Below are positions 46,201 through 58,444 of a stretch of 64,000 bases of DNA, piece after piece; the stretch's first letter is position 1; every line of letters starts with the position of its first letter. The translations under genes and the position numbers were made by a program. The stretch is from Pseudofabraea citricarpa (taxonomy: Eukaryota; Ascomycota; Leotiomycetes; Helotiales; Dermateaceae). The DNA is taken from positions 421,649 to 485,648 of the forward strand of contig JAPWGK010000028.1 of NCBI GenBank assembly GCA_029641185.1, written 5' to 3'. The notes below the pieces were generated by a model, which worked only from the letters and a program-made list of their open reading frames with translations, made no database searches and had not been told where the DNA came from.

Positions 46201-49200
46201 GGTTCCACGGTGCCTGCCTTTTAGATGTTGGCGGCTCAAGAACAAGCAACGGCGTCCAAACTTTCTTCTCAGCATCGAAAATCCCGATAGTTCCTTGTTG
46301 TGGGTTAGATCCTTTGACTTTTTTGATGCTTTTCTCTTTCGAAGCCTGAACACGAAGTAGTAGGAAAAAGCGTCCGTGGTTACTCAAAGTAAGAATATGT
46401 ACAATTCCAGGGAACTCAAATTCTTTCAGCTTTTGGGCTGTCATGTCATACAACACAAGCATGCTTTCGGTGTGGATTCGATGAACTGCAGTAAATATTT
46501 TGAAGTCGAGCGTCACTTTCCCACCCCTCAGCAAAGGATCAATGGCAAAGGTCCATTGATTCTCTTTCTCTCCGGAGGTGAGGTCATAGACACCGAATGC
46601 CGTGGATAGCTTGGAAGAATCGGAAGAAAAGTTTAGAACATCGACGTCGTCGATTTCCCATCTCGTCATCTGTGACTCGATTTCCAGAATTGGGCTTGTT
46701 GCCCACTTTGGGAGGCCAAACAAATGGGTTCTTGCTGGTCCTTCATGCTGAAGCTCTAACAAACACACAACGAATTTGGGTCGCTGAATACCCATCATTT
46801 CTGCGAGGATAGAAGTTTCTCCAAAATCGCCATCCTGTTCGAGCTTCCATGCCAGTGGCTTTTCAGTGGTGCTGAAAATATTCAATCGCAATTGTTGTCC
46901 AGATCTTATTTTGGCGCCAATAGGATCTGACAAAGCGTCCATGGTCTCGAATAACACCGCAAGATACTTATGTTGGGGGCAAATAACACCTCTTCTGAGA
47001 ACTAGGGGCCCGATGACGTTATCTGGGATTGGAACGAGAATTTCTGCCGTGAACATACCAGTTCGTATATGATAGCAAGAAATGAAAGGTTCGTCGTAAG
47101 TAAACGCAAGATCTCTGTTAATATCCATAGCGAAACATCTATCTGGCCATGTAACTTCCTTAGAGCTTTTAGAGATAATTTTATTGACTTTGAATTGAAT
47201 GATGCTTTGGTCCCCGTCTTCTTCGAGGAGTGTTCGAAAGTGGTTGCCTTCAGGAAGAAGCTGATGATGAATATAGTGGACCCAATATGGCTGGTTCTCC
47301 AAAACTTTCCCCCAGTCTAGCATCAGGTCCAAAAAGTCTTTGATCCAGTTCTGCGCTAGGGTCGGTGATTGCGAGTTGGACCAACTTCGTCTCTGGACCC
47401 AGGTTTGAAGACTATCAACAACATCTGCAGTAAGTGAGGTGCTGTCTTTACCATCTCTAGCAGTATCAGTCATAATTATAGCACTTTTCAGCCATCTTGT
47501 GAGCGCAGTTGGCGACTTGAGGAAATCTAGAACCTTTCTCTCAAGCTCTGGATCCAGTGATTTATCACATTTTTTCAGGTGCTTATACCAATTGAATGTT
47601 GCGTAGCTGTAAAGTCCGTGGCCCTTTTGCAGAGTATAACGCTCAATAATATAATGTGGCAGTTGTTCGTCTAGGGGAGAAAAGTCCGGCAGATCCTCAT
47701 AATCAAGAAATGTCAGAAGCTTACTAGCCAGCATTGAATGGCCCCTCTGTAGGCCCATTTCATTTCCAGGTCCATCAGATTCGCGTAGAAATTCGTTGAC
47801 TGTCGGATGAATAAATCTCAAATATTCCATGCTGTCCCCAAAACACTCTACCAAGGGGCCACATGAGTGTTGGATGAACTCCTCACAGGTATCCTCTACA
47901 ATTTCATCTTCTGAAAACCCCGAGTCTACAATTGCCAACCCACTCTTGAGTTCATGCCAGGTCAAGGACGAATTTGAACAAAACAACCAGATTAAAACCT
48001 CTCTTCCCTTTAATGATTCCTTGGGCAGTTCCAAATTGGAACTATAGATATCAGGCAGTCCTTTAGGAAGCTCTGCCAGAGTAGTATCAACTGCAGAAAT
48101 GGACGCAATCTTATCCCGTTTTAAGTCCTCAATTATAAGGCTGGCAAAGAGAAACATCCCGTTTGCTCTTTCAAGGACACCATTGATAAACCGTTCTTTA
48201 ATCTTGCCGGATGTTGACAAGAATGAGGGATGAGAGCTCACTCGATATGTAATGAACTCCGCTAGATCTTGGGATGTACGCTCTTGAGTTATGTCCAACT
48301 GGATGATCTTGATACTGCTTTTCACGAGCATCCTCTTAACTGTCTTGTTTTGGAACACATTCCGACTTTCAAATCGTGATGAAAGTAAAAGAGAAAACTT
48401 TGGTGTGACATCAAGCTTGGCTGTTAAGGCGATTAGAAATATGGCAGTAATCAATGGCTGAGCGCACTCGTCTAGCCCATCCACTACAATATATACTCTC
48501 TCGGTGACCAACGCAAGGACTCGACATAACAAACTCCAAACTTCTTCCTCCATTTGGGTATCGTATTCCTTGAGAACTTTATGCTTTGAGTAGAACTTTT
48601 CGATTTCGTGAGTTACTTCAGAGTTTTCCCATAGAAGCACTTGTGCCAGAAGTACCCGGACCAATATCATGGAATTAAGAGGCTCTGGATCACGGCGCCC
48701 GTAGCAGTATAGAATGTGCACTTTCTTGGTACCTGTATTCTCAGACTGGATTCGATCTACAATAGAGGAGCAGAGCACAGTCTTCCCAGAACCAGGGGGG
48801 CCTCTGATCCACAAGATAGAAGAAGTCTCCAAATCTGCGAAGTTAGAGTACTCGGTGGTTTGGAGAATCCAATCACAAGTTACGTACCCATTCTTTGGGT
48901 TCCGAAAGAGTTTCTCGTGGTGGAAAGTCTGATCAAAAACAGCATCTGGAGCAGCCAAAGTTTCCGGTAGGATCCAAGCCCGTATGACACTTTCTGATGA
49001 CTGAAACATATTTAAATGCATGTCTTTATTTTTAGTTAGTCAAGTTGCTTTACTATTAGTATTCCTGGGTACTTACGAATGGCCGGAGACTGATAATTCG
49101 GCATTGATAGAGCCATTACTTCGAAATTTTCAGGTAGAGAAGGCTCAATGGTTGACATCTCTTCTCGAGCTCTTATGAGCTCCCTTTGTATTGAGTCCGG

Positions 49201-49626
49201 GAATGTAAAGAAGGACGATAAAAGATTTATGCCTTGCAAAATATCTCCTATCAAACTCTCAACCCGACCCCCTTTGCCCAGTTTTTTTGCAGCATTCCAA
49301 TATCGATCCCATTTCTTGGATGCACCATGCTTTGGTACAACTTTGAGAAATATTCCCATCAGGTCGTTGGAACTCTTCTCACAAGGCTCTAAAATTTTCT
49401 TGAATGCTTCGCATGTCTTTGGGTCAACATCAGACCTCTGCAGATAACGTGTCGCTTCGTCTAACAGTATCACGACAAGAGGCAACTTTGCAGCTACGCT
49501 GTTGAAAGCCTTTGGTAGGCCGCTTGCATTGTTCGCAGTCTCATGTATTTCCTTCGCTGCTGTGATAATTGATATGATAGAGGATATGAGCCCGAGGGCA
49601 AGCCCTGCTTCGGCAACACCCGACAT
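43256..49626 (-). CDS. Giant SesA-NACHT STAND protein (NLR-like), 2071 aa
   Basis: Three long frames plus the N-terminal frame join into four exons (49626-49077, 49023-45969, 45919-44856, 44802-43256) through introns of 53, 49 and 53 nt, all GT-AG and in frame. The N-terminal domain (about 1-140) has the SesA-like start AEAGLALGLISSIISIITAAKEI. The NACHT domain carries Walker A GPPGSGKT (about 258-265) and Walker B VYIVVDGLDECAQ (from about 360), with a GMFLFASLIIEDL sensor block after it. The rest (about 650-1600) is beta-rich with propeller-like strands (FSPDGRYIMVRG) and few helices. The last ~400 residues hold two Cys clusters (CCTTCG, CQCCSC) and an acidic helical domain I do not recognise. 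Class role: ligand-sensing NTPases in non-self recognition or programmed cell death. Divergent from the AAA ATPase at 50203. Confidence 0.85.
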
Positions 49627-50202
49627 TGAAATTTGTATGATATGATCACGATCTGGGGGAGTATATAATACTCACCCGGGCGTTTGACAGCTATAAAGTC
49701 GAGATCGTCGCATGAAATCCGAGTCACACCTGTTGTAGTGATTAATAGAAAAAGACGAGTGAGGCTGCAACGGTTTGTGATGGCAAGGCAGACAAGCGGC
49801 AAGGTAAGGCAGAAATTCACAAGAGCAGAATGAGGGGTCTGTGGCTGTGACTTTTGATGCTTGTATTCGTGGACTAATCATAGAGTGGATTTCACTAGCG
49901 TCAAGGAGGCGAAGTTACAATGGCAAGCATACTTCGCCAATTAAATCTCAACGCCGTCACTGGATATTCTGCCTACATTTTCTTTGCATTAGCGCTTACT
50001 GTACCCCGACGATGGTCATCTAGATTTTGGATACCCATGAATTGCTTGGTGCTTTAAGACTTCTGATAGTGTTGAGTGTTGTAATTTGAGATACTCATGC
50101 CACTGAATTCCTATTCCCGCCTAGCAAGTTAAATATCAGAAAACCACAATTTATCAGTCCCTTTCCGTTTACCACCATTCGGTATCATTTCATCGTCGCA
50201 AA
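49627..50202. promoter_or_regulatory. Divergent promoter region (giant NLR / AAA ATPase)
   Basis: 576 bp between divergent starts, with no coding frame supported. This head-to-head arrangement could coordinate the two ATPases, but no shared site is obvious. Confidence 0.35.
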
Positions 50203-52264
50203 ATGAAACTCGAGATCGAACCCCTGGTCGAAGATGACAGCAGCTCAGAAGAGATGAACGAAGAACTCACCTCTGAAGAATCATCTGTAGTCAAAGTCCA
50301 TCTCAAATGTGAAGTTAGAGAATACGAAGCGCGGTACAATTTGAAGGGTGAGAGAGTACAAAAGTTGGTGGATTCTAAGACCGAGGTGGACGACGATGCA
50401 GACAAAGGGTATGCTATGAGCTCACATAAAACATACAGCATGCAGGGCACTCTCCTGGTTTGGACTGTTGAGATTTATTCACTACATATCCAGCAAGCTC
50501 TTCGTCAAGTTATCCAAAGCTACCCATTGGTGAGCTTCGAGGGCGATACCATAATATTAAACGATGAGAATCACTGCGTATTTCACTACCGCCGTGAGCT
50601 GGAGAAATACAGGGACGAACAAGATGACAGAGGTGCTAAGTTACATATCCACCTACTTTTGAGATTTATGGAGAGGGAGCTCCGACCTGCTATCAGAGTA
50701 TACACTTCCCATGTCGAAACAGCATCTTTGAATCCTTCCATTGAATTCCAGTATCTATGGATGGTATTCCGCCCAGGCGAGCTCATTATAACTGGCCGCG
50801 ATGAGACACAACAAATCATGTCATTGGTTAATACACAATTAGTTGGCGATGATAGTTGCAGGAAATGGGTGGTAACTGGCAAAGTTTTGACACATGATGG
50901 GACAAGCTTCGGTTATACCGAGAAAACCGTTAACGTTCCGGCATTTGCCGGATCCAAATTGATCTCAAAGCTTCCAGTATTCCCTTTGAAATATCATTAT
51001 GATCAGGAGACCCTACGAGAAAAGCATAAATCGCGCGGTCAGAAGTTCTGTTCACTTAGAGGAAGCCACCACCAGTCTTACAGCGGCATTGCACTTGCTT
51101 TAGGACACGAGTTGGACAGGGATCAATGGGGTCAAATAGACAAATATCCACTGGAGACAAAGATGGTAAGAAGAAAAACATTTGATGATACGATTTTGGG
51201 GTGTTCTAACGGTTGGGCAGGTGAACAGTCGCATCATTGTTGATTCAAAGATGTTCGGCATTTTTAAAGCACCAAACAGGGTTAAATTGACAGAACGCAA
51301 GACGACAATGTCAAACTTCGAGGATGATCTCGACACAGTCAGTGCTGAAGACCTAGCAATATGCGATTGCCGTGTCCCAGGGTTTTCACTATACGATAAA
51401 CGCTGGTGCTGGTTCTCCGTTGAGGTAATTCAGTCGGTGCCGTTTAATCACGGTGCATTTGATAATCTGCTCCTTCCAAAGAATCACAAAGATTTGGTTC
51501 ATGCCTTGGTGAAAAACCATGGCTTCGATGGCTTCGATGACATGATAAAAGGCAAGGGTAGAGGACTTGTTGTTGTGCTTCACGGTGAGCCAGGAGTTGG
51601 AAAAACCTTCACGGCAGAGAGTATCGCAGATCACGTTGAACGACCTCTCTATGTTCTGAACTCAGGGGAGTTAGGAGTAACACCAGAATCAGTAGAAGCC
51701 AATTTGAATTCTGCCTTGACGTTGGCGACAAATTGGAATGCTATTGTGCTTATTGATGAAGCCGATGTATTCTTAGAGCAGCGAACTGTACACGATCTAA
51801 CACGCAACTGTTTGGTATCATGTAAGTCGCAGATTTGATAATTTGTTAATCATGAACTTACTCAAGAATTAGTGTTTCTTCGCGTTCTCGAGTACTACCA
51901 AGGCATTCTCTTCTTAACGACAAATCGGCTCACGACTTTCGATCTTGCGTTTAAATCTCGTATTCATCTCTCTCTGAAGTACACAGCACTAGATGAAAGT
52001 AGACGCAAAGAACTCTGGAAACTATTTCTTGATCGGACATCCGGAGACACAGTGGAGATTTGGGACGATGAATTACTTGTTGAATTATCCAAAGCGAATC
52101 TAAACGGACGGCAAATCAAGAATACTGTAAGGACTGCAAATACTCTTGCTAAGTCCACTCAAGCACGTCTTAACATGATTCATTTGCAAACAGTCTTGGA
52201 AACGATTCAAGATTTTGATGATGAACTCAACGCTTCAACCCAAGAAGTCAGAAAAGGTCGTTAG
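50203..52264 (+). CDS. AAA ATPase of the fungal type with N-terminal beta domain
   Basis: Exons 50203-51165, 51221-51821 and 51873-52264 give 651 aa. The N-terminal half (about 30-400) matches the layout of a large fungal family: an acidic leader, then YSMQGTLLVWTVEIYS, LWMVFRPGELI and a basic-aromatic stretch. The AAA core has Walker A GEPGVGKT (443-450), Walker B IVLIDEAD (about 496-503) and an arginine-finger region (FDLAFKSRIHLSL), then a small helical lid (NGRQIKNTVRTANTLA). These proteins are often expanded in filamentous fungi and have no settled function. It is single-AAA, hence probably a hexamer. Its 3' half is duplicated in inverted, error-rich form at about 63290-64000. Confidence 0.88.
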
Positions 52265-52650
52265 ACTGCTTATTAGCAAGACCTTGTTGTGAGCCTACCA
52301 CAAAGACAGAAAAATCGAGAATTCTAGCTGCAGTCAAATTCTTTACGCGTATGAGACATGTGAAGGTGATATAGTCAATCCAGATCGATAAGAGAAGCAT
52401 TGTATAAAACTTTTGGTTAGGGATTTTACAATTGGCTTCTTTGTTGACTACTTCCTGGTATCTTTTTCGGTTATATCATTGGTAGCTGCTGTGATCTATA
52501 CTAAAATTTGACGACCTAAAAGCGTTCATAGGTGGCATTTGAACTTTGACTGTGGAAATAACTTGTTTTTGAATAATCCTGTTAGGGACTTCTATTTAGG
52601 AAGTTTTACTGCTTACTATCTATATGGGGCTACCTTTCTATGAAACCTCT

Positions 52651-52878
52651 TCAATAGATATTCTGTGTGTGCTCCATGGGGCCTCCTATATATGCCTTGT
52701 TATATGTGCCAACAACAACGGCAATCCAGTTAAGGCTCCCAGGATCGCGTGACAGGCCGGTAATAAACTCGATGCAATTGATACCCTGGTCCAGCGAAGC
52801 ATAGACGAATAAGTTAACCGTTTCAAGGCATTTAACCTGTTTGCTAAGCCTGCTGATATAAAGTTCTTCTATCCAGAT
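52651..52878 (-). pseudogene. Orphan coding-like exon fragment
   Basis: A 75-codon stretch without a Met, opening right after a splice-acceptor-like GGTAG and ending in TGA. The residue mix is protein-like (ETVNLFVYASLDQGINCIEF, SLNWIAVVVGTYNKAYIGG) and differs sharply from its AT-rich surroundings. No upstream exon is found. It could be the last exon of a truncated gene; I do not recognise the family. Confidence 0.3.
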
Positions 52879-53325
52879 CTACCTGATTGTCTTGAGAGTG
52901 AGAATAAAGCAAGATGTACAACAGAAATGTTATTATCTTCAATAGGTTTTGTGTTGCAATGAAGATCTGTGATCAGCTTGAGAACAAGGAGGTACTTGAT
53001 TGTTGCTCGTATGGTGAATTTAAAACAGGGTTGAATGGATATGAGGTGAATCACACCCATGCGAGTATTATTTTCGCTTCAAGCACCTCCTTTTGAACCC
53101 TTTGCCAAGTTCGATCCGATTTGGTATATCTTTGAATATGGTTAGGGTTAAGGCTTAGTCTTCAATTAACTTTCAACGCTCGACTTTGTTGCTTGAAATC
53201 GAGGTTAAAGACTAGTAGAGAAAGCTTAGTCATGAACTTGTGTACACCCGAGCTTGGTTTTGCGAGAATCTTAATAAACTTGAACCTAAAACTTCTCTAG
53301 ATGATTTTTTCCTTCAAGTAGGTTA

Positions 53326-53691
53326 TTAGTAGCAATCGCCATTGGAAATGACGCACCTGGAAGCGTGAAAGGCCTCATAGCCAAACTTATAGTATCCCCT
53401 AGGAGGACCATGCTCAACATTAAAACTAATATAATTACCGAGAGTATCTTCCAGCACCAACTCTCCGACCCCCAACAATTGGTCTAATAAAACGTTAAGA
53501 TATTTGACAAGTTGTCGAGATAACTGAGAAAGGCTCGAAGAGATAACCATCCGTTTAGTATCAGCACCGGCACGAGATACTAAAGGTACCATTTTCCTCA
53601 CTCGGGCTGTTATTATAATCTCAGCGCCATTGAAATTTGATTCACAGATCTGAAGGAGAACCAGACCCTCTAATATTAATAGTTTTGTCAA
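53326..53691 (-). pseudogene. Possible remnant of a fungal ubiquitin-like-domain protein
   Basis: The frame contains ICESNFNGAEIIITARVRKM, a Leu-rich helix and LVLEDTLGNYISFNVE, which resembles the F/LEDALGR-type block of fungal ubiquitin-like-domain proteins. It is short, starts without a convincing initiator, has no continuation up- or downstream, and sits in decayed AT-rich DNA. Similarity is from memory of the motif only. Confidence 0.3.
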
Positions 53692-54437
53692 GCTTAAGAA
53701 GTTAAGCGATTAGCCTGAGCACGTCGTATTCTAGTCTACGCTATAAGATGAGGAATAGTGAGTTAGACTTGCCTTGTAAGCTATTTCTGCTATTATATAA
53801 ATCTTTATCCTTTTAACTACTTATTCAATTAGCTCATATAATCTATCAATCTACTACTAAAACAATCTTGCTTTTAAGAGTAACGCATCATAGTCTAAAT
53901 ACAAGCGGATTATATTTCTTCCTTTTATATATCGTTGGTATTAGTATAAATAGCATTCTCGATAATATTAACTCCGCTAGTATATATATATTAAGAAATA
54001 CCCCACTTAGTACTTTAAATAAACTTGACATTAAACAAGGTCTAGTTATAACAAAATCCAAGGAAATATTATCTATATTATCGGTATTAACGATATCAAT
54101 TAATTCTAGCATTCTAGAATTAGTTATATCTATATTATTGTCCCAAGTATAAGTTCTTTCTAACTTCTTGCCAACCGACGATAAGTTTCTAATAACCAAT
54201 CTATAATTCACCACTACTATTCTATACGACTACCGTAGATATTATTCTAGGGTTTCTAATACACGATATTACCAAGATAAATTATAAGTGTCGCTAACAA
54301 GTTGTCGAAGCGTAAGACCTTACTCGCTAGGCCGGTGCTTAATAGGGCAACTCGTATTCGGAACGTCTTAACATGGAGTCCAAGGCTACTAAGGATATGT
54401 GCTCAAGTTTCCAGTAGTAAAACACTAAATAAATAGC

Positions 54438-56529
54438 TTAAACGGTGTATCGGAAAAAACTGGCTTGATCACCAAGGTCCATTTCGGCTCGCTTCATTTC
54501 CGTCGTATAACCATCTGGACTGCCATGTTCGCGGTCACGTTTTTTGTTAACAGCTGCGAGGATGAACATTTGAAGAGCAATCAAAATCAAGGCCAGGCCG
54601 AGGAAACTGTAAGTAATTTAGTTAGCTATTCGGCTCTCATCCCTCTGCAAGATTCTAATCACTCACCCAATAAGAACACCATGACCAAGGAAGTATCTCG
54701 GTTTATCTTGATTGCGATAACTGAAGATATTAAGTTAGATATAGGGTTCCACATGAGTTTAGTATGAAGCTTACATGAAAGATGCAATAACACCGCCACA
54801 GTTACCAAACCCGATTTGCATCGCGATCCCAACGCCACGTTTGACAGTGCCACCGACATTGTTCCCATTCCACATGACCATGATTGGAATAGAAGGATAC
54901 CTATAATGAATTAGCATTGGCTTTAATTTAATTTAAACCCCTCTACTTACACTCCGCATGCAGCTAAGAAGGTTCCGATGTATTGAGCTGCAGGCTTATC
55001 AGTAGCAATGAGTAGAATATATCCGACAAGAGCTGTCACGCCGAAGCCAAGCAGGAATCTGGTAGTGTTAGCTCGTTAAGAACTTGCAAATGCTTTTTGA
55101 AGATCATACATCCCCCTCTTTCGAAGCTTATCGCTATAGTAGCCTCCGAGGACAGTGCAAATACATCCCAGTACGTACGGTGGCTTAAGTGACAACGTCA
55201 GTTACAAATTGTTGTGTGGATATTAGGAGACATACCACTGTCAAGAGTTGAGAAGTGGCGGCAGAGAAACCCATCGCTGCAATAATAGAAGGCAAGAAAA
55301 GTGAGAACGAATAGAGTGGGGTAAGGATTCCAAGATAAGCACTATGTATGTTAGGTATGGCATTTCTCGACAGAGAGGTACACTTACATGCATTGCATCC
55401 AAATTTTCCAGTCCATGAACGCATGACGCATAAACTTGAGATCGTAATATTCTGCCAGGTCATCGTTATCAAATTTCAATCTGTTGTGAACTTCTTGGGC
55501 TTCCTCTGGTGTCAAGAAGCTCGCAGTTTTTGGACTATCGGCTAGGACCCAAAATGCGACAATTGCAACTCCAACTGTAAGCAGACCTTCTAGAATAAAA
55601 ATCCAGGCCCAACCAGGTCGGCCCCCAATTCCAGCCATCTCATTAATTCCGCGTGCAAGAAGGCCCCCGAAAGCGCCGGCTACGGTGGCAGCCGAGAAGA
55701 AGATCGCAGCACGAAAAGCACATTCGCGGCGAGCATACCAGAGAGTGATATAATAATTCACACCCTGGATTCATAAGTGGATGAATAAGTAAGAGGCAAG
55801 ATAGAGCTTACGGGGAAAAGACCCGACTCAGCAATTCCTAAAAACACTCGAGCGACGAGAAGTCCTTTGAAATCTTTCACCAGACCGGTGAGTGTCATAA
55901 CGATTCCCCAAGCTAACATGATGATTGGAAACCACATTGACTATGAAGTTAGTACAAATTATATAATGTTAGGTAGAGGTTGCCGTACTGCTCTCCATCT
56001 CTTTAAAATCCTAGAGAAGTCAGTAACAATCGTATTACGGCCACGGCACTTACATATTTGACGGAACCTCGAAAAGGACGTAGGTTATAACTTTCTACAT
56101 GAGCATAATGCCCCCAATCCAGGTAGGCATGGGACTTACAGAAGACACCTATAGCAAAGTTGTTAGTGTTGGAAGTTGGAAAATTAGCGGTTGATATGTG
56201 ACTTACATAGAGCTGTGTTGTATTGGTTCCCAACGAGTCCGAGGGAACTCTCAAGTCCAAATAGTTTGGCATTTCCTATATTCGTGCGGCTATTGATTCA
56301 CAACATTAAAATTTAACTTAAATGGTTCCTTGTTCAGCACGTACTCTAAGAAGGAGAGCAAGTAGAGAAGCGATAGAAATGGGATTAAGTGCCAATCGAT
56401 TTTTCGAAGAAGAGCTTTGGTTTGCTTGGTATCAAAAGTAGGGACGTCTTTAATATTAATCACATCTGGCTTGTCATCGTTGGTAGTGATATATGACAAT
56501 TGCACTTGTTGGTCTGTAGTGGACACCAT
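54438..56529 (-). CDS. MFS transporter, allantoate/nicotinate (Dal5/Tna1-like) family, 13 exons
   Basis: Exons 56529-56345, 56289-56207, 56148-56140, 56090-56054, 56010-55989, 55940-55812, 55764-55388, 55341-55236, 55183-55110, 55058-54951, 54900-54775, 54720-54667 and 54606-54438 give 492 aa. All junctions are GT-AG and in phase. Family blocks appear only after splicing: SLLYLLSFLDRTNIGNAKLFG, LCVFFITYVLFEVPSNMILKR, FLGIAESGLFPGVNYYITLWY, WNGNNVGGTVKRGVGIAMQIG. About 12 membrane segments. Exon 3 is a 9-nt microexon (CVF). Likely role: uptake of a small organic anion such as a vitamin or nitrogen compound. It is the second member of this family in the window (see 29898-31789), but far more intron-rich, so not a recent duplicate. 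A degraded inverted copy lies at 58.4-60.8 kb. Confidence 0.88.
56140..56148 (-). other. 9-nt microexon of the MFS gene
   Basis: Bounded by GCTATAG before and GTAAGTCCC after, it encodes parts of Cys-Val-Phe-Phe. Including it restores the LCVFF membrane segment typical of the family and keeps phase between flanking introns of 58 and 49 nt. Confidence 0.75.
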
Positions 56530-56639
56530 CTCTTGAAACTTGAGGGTAATGATCTGCTGGAACTATAGAAGCAAAGCAGTAGCAAAGACATAATATACAA
56601 ACAGAGCATCCGCCAAGGAAGACTTAGGGTTAGGAGTTC

Positions 56640-57000
56640 AATTAGCTATACTTTTAAACCAAGCTAGCGGTTTTATATATTAAAGGTTACTAGAAGGCAG
56701 GGAGCGTCCGGCTCGAGCCTTGCTAACTTAGCTTCTATCGATAATTCCTAACCTAATATCCTCTTAACCTCCAACTAATAGAAAAGTTAGCTATATACCG
56801 CCCGCAGTTATACTCGGATCTAGCTATTAAGTAAGAATATTAGAGGACCGAAATATAATAATCCTAAGATATTATAATCTCGTATTAACCTTAACTGATA
56901 AAATAAGGTATTAGAGTCCTTTTATAGAAAGAACTAATAATATTACCTATATATAACTTTTATCTCTTACTTCCTACCTAAAAGACTATTAACCTTACAC
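56640..57000. repeat. TA-rich, CA/TG-poor tract (RIP-like relic)
   Basis: In about 360 nt I count only about five CA and two TG dinucleotides, while TA is very frequent. That is the signature left by repeat-induced point mutation in ascomycetes. No parent repeat is identified in the window. Confidence 0.55.
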
Positions 57001-58440
57001 TCTTTAATCCAACAACCCCACGCCACTGTCCAAATATATAGACGTCAAACAAATACACGACCACCTACTTTGCACATACAAAGACCAAGTACTCTAAACC
57101 AACCAACACTCACAACTCAAACACACCTCAACCTCACCGCTAGCACAAACACCCTCACACTCCCCAACAAAATATTCACCCACCTCACACCCCCTATCCT
57201 ACCCAAACCACACACACACACCCAGTACAACACCACTTGAACAACCGCTACACACATTTTCTACGAAAACTGTAACATTACCGTTGAACTTGTAACTTTA
57301 ACGTGGATACTTTAAACTTAACTGTTAACTGTTAGACTTTAACTTTAACTTGTAACTTGTAACTTTCACATCCCATCGCACATCCACACTCAGTTACGCC
57401 CCACGAACGGACATCTCCGCCCCCCCCCCCCCCCCCCCACCTGTCTTTACTGTCTTCCCCATCTCTCTCATCCTCTACGCATACACCTCCACCCCCACAC
57501 CCCACCCCCACCCCCACCCGCACACCCACACCCCACCCGCCCACCCCCACACCCAAACCCACACCCAGACCCCAAGACCCCAAAACTCACCCCCTAGTCT
57601 CTCCTCAAGCAAACCCGACCTAGCACAACCACCCAAAAACACTAGACTCTCCCGAACCAACTTTAAATGCCACAACTCTCAACCCCCACAGAAATTCACT
57701 CAACACAACTCCCTCACACACCAACTTCTCACCGCAAGTCTCACCCACATCTTCACTACACACGCTACCTACCCCTCACCATAAACAACAAAAATCCCCT
57801 AAGGTCTAATAATCACTAACCTTCACATAACACACCCTGCCACTTACACTTTACCACCACCACACACCTTAACCACGAGACCAAAACTTACTTCCTACCT
57901 CTCACCCGTCTAATCGGACACCCACTTTACCACAACAACTAACAAGAGTACACACGACCCGACGCCCCTTCCACACCCACCCTAAACAAAACACCTAACT
58001 CTTAACCATTTCCTCTCAACGACTCACGACAATCCTTCAAACAACATCCAAACTGTGTACCACACCACATAACGAAGCCAACCCCCGAGTGCGCACTCGA
58101 ACCTCTAACACCCATCTTTGGTCGTTACTCACTCACGCCAAAACTCGGTACAGTATGCGTAAGCCTGCTTAAACAACTTTAACTGCCAACACTCACTCCT
58201 TCACCTAACGTCCCGTGTCTCTCTCCGTGCCGCACCCGAAGTCCAACACGTAAACCAAACCCCCCATCCACACTGCCCCGCTCTCTTCAAGTTAAACGCA
58301 CTACACGCACCAATCCCACACTACCACAACGACAACCAAGGCGTGGAAAAAGAATCTCAGAATTATAAATTATTAACCTATGTCACACAGTCAAATAAGT
58401 CAACAACACTGTAACCCCCTAGCCTGAAACCTACCCCACA
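57001..58440. other. A/C-rich, G-poor low-quality sequence at the inverted-repeat axis
   Basis: Dominated by CCA, ACC and CAC runs with very little G, plus a 19-C run at 57420-57438 and CCCCAC repeats to about 57570. No codon structure, no splice logic, and the two halves do not mirror each other cleanly. I read it as poor base calls around the turn-around of a fold-back read. Confidence 0.6.
57420..57438. repeat. 19-nt poly-C run
   Basis: C homopolymer within 100 bp of the inferred palindrome axis, followed by imperfect CCCCACACC repeats to about 57570. The Gly/Val-rich reverse frames over it are simple-sequence products. Confidence 0.9.
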
Positions 58441-58444
58441 GTTT

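Larger units (their letters stand above)
52265..54437. other. AT-rich region with gene relics
   Basis: Between the AAA ATPase and the MFS gene, both ending here. It includes the coding-like fragments listed at 52651-52878 and 53326-53691. The part from about 53700 to 54240 is AT-rich and stop-dense; no intact gene is seen. Confidence 0.55.
51690..57400 (+). repeat. Inverted repeat, left (clean) arm
   Basis: The reverse complement of this segment reappears from about 58.4 kb to the window end. Matching blocks include 56290-56529 with 58445-58710, 55080-55740 with 59335-60035, 54240-54900 with 60230-60990, 52713-52830 with 62690-62860, and 51690-52310 with 63290-64000. The symmetry axis lies near 57.5 kb. 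This arm reads as clean, frame-preserving genes. Confidence 0.9.

Noticed and set aside
56620..56635. TTAGGGTTAGG-like sequence as a telomere
   Set aside because: Only about two units, interstitial, not extended on either side; the adjacent sequence is a RIP-like tract and then the inverted copy.
57332..57675. Gly/Val-rich minus-strand frames as a glycine-rich protein
   Set aside because: Direct translation of CCCCAC/CACACC simple sequence at the palindrome axis.
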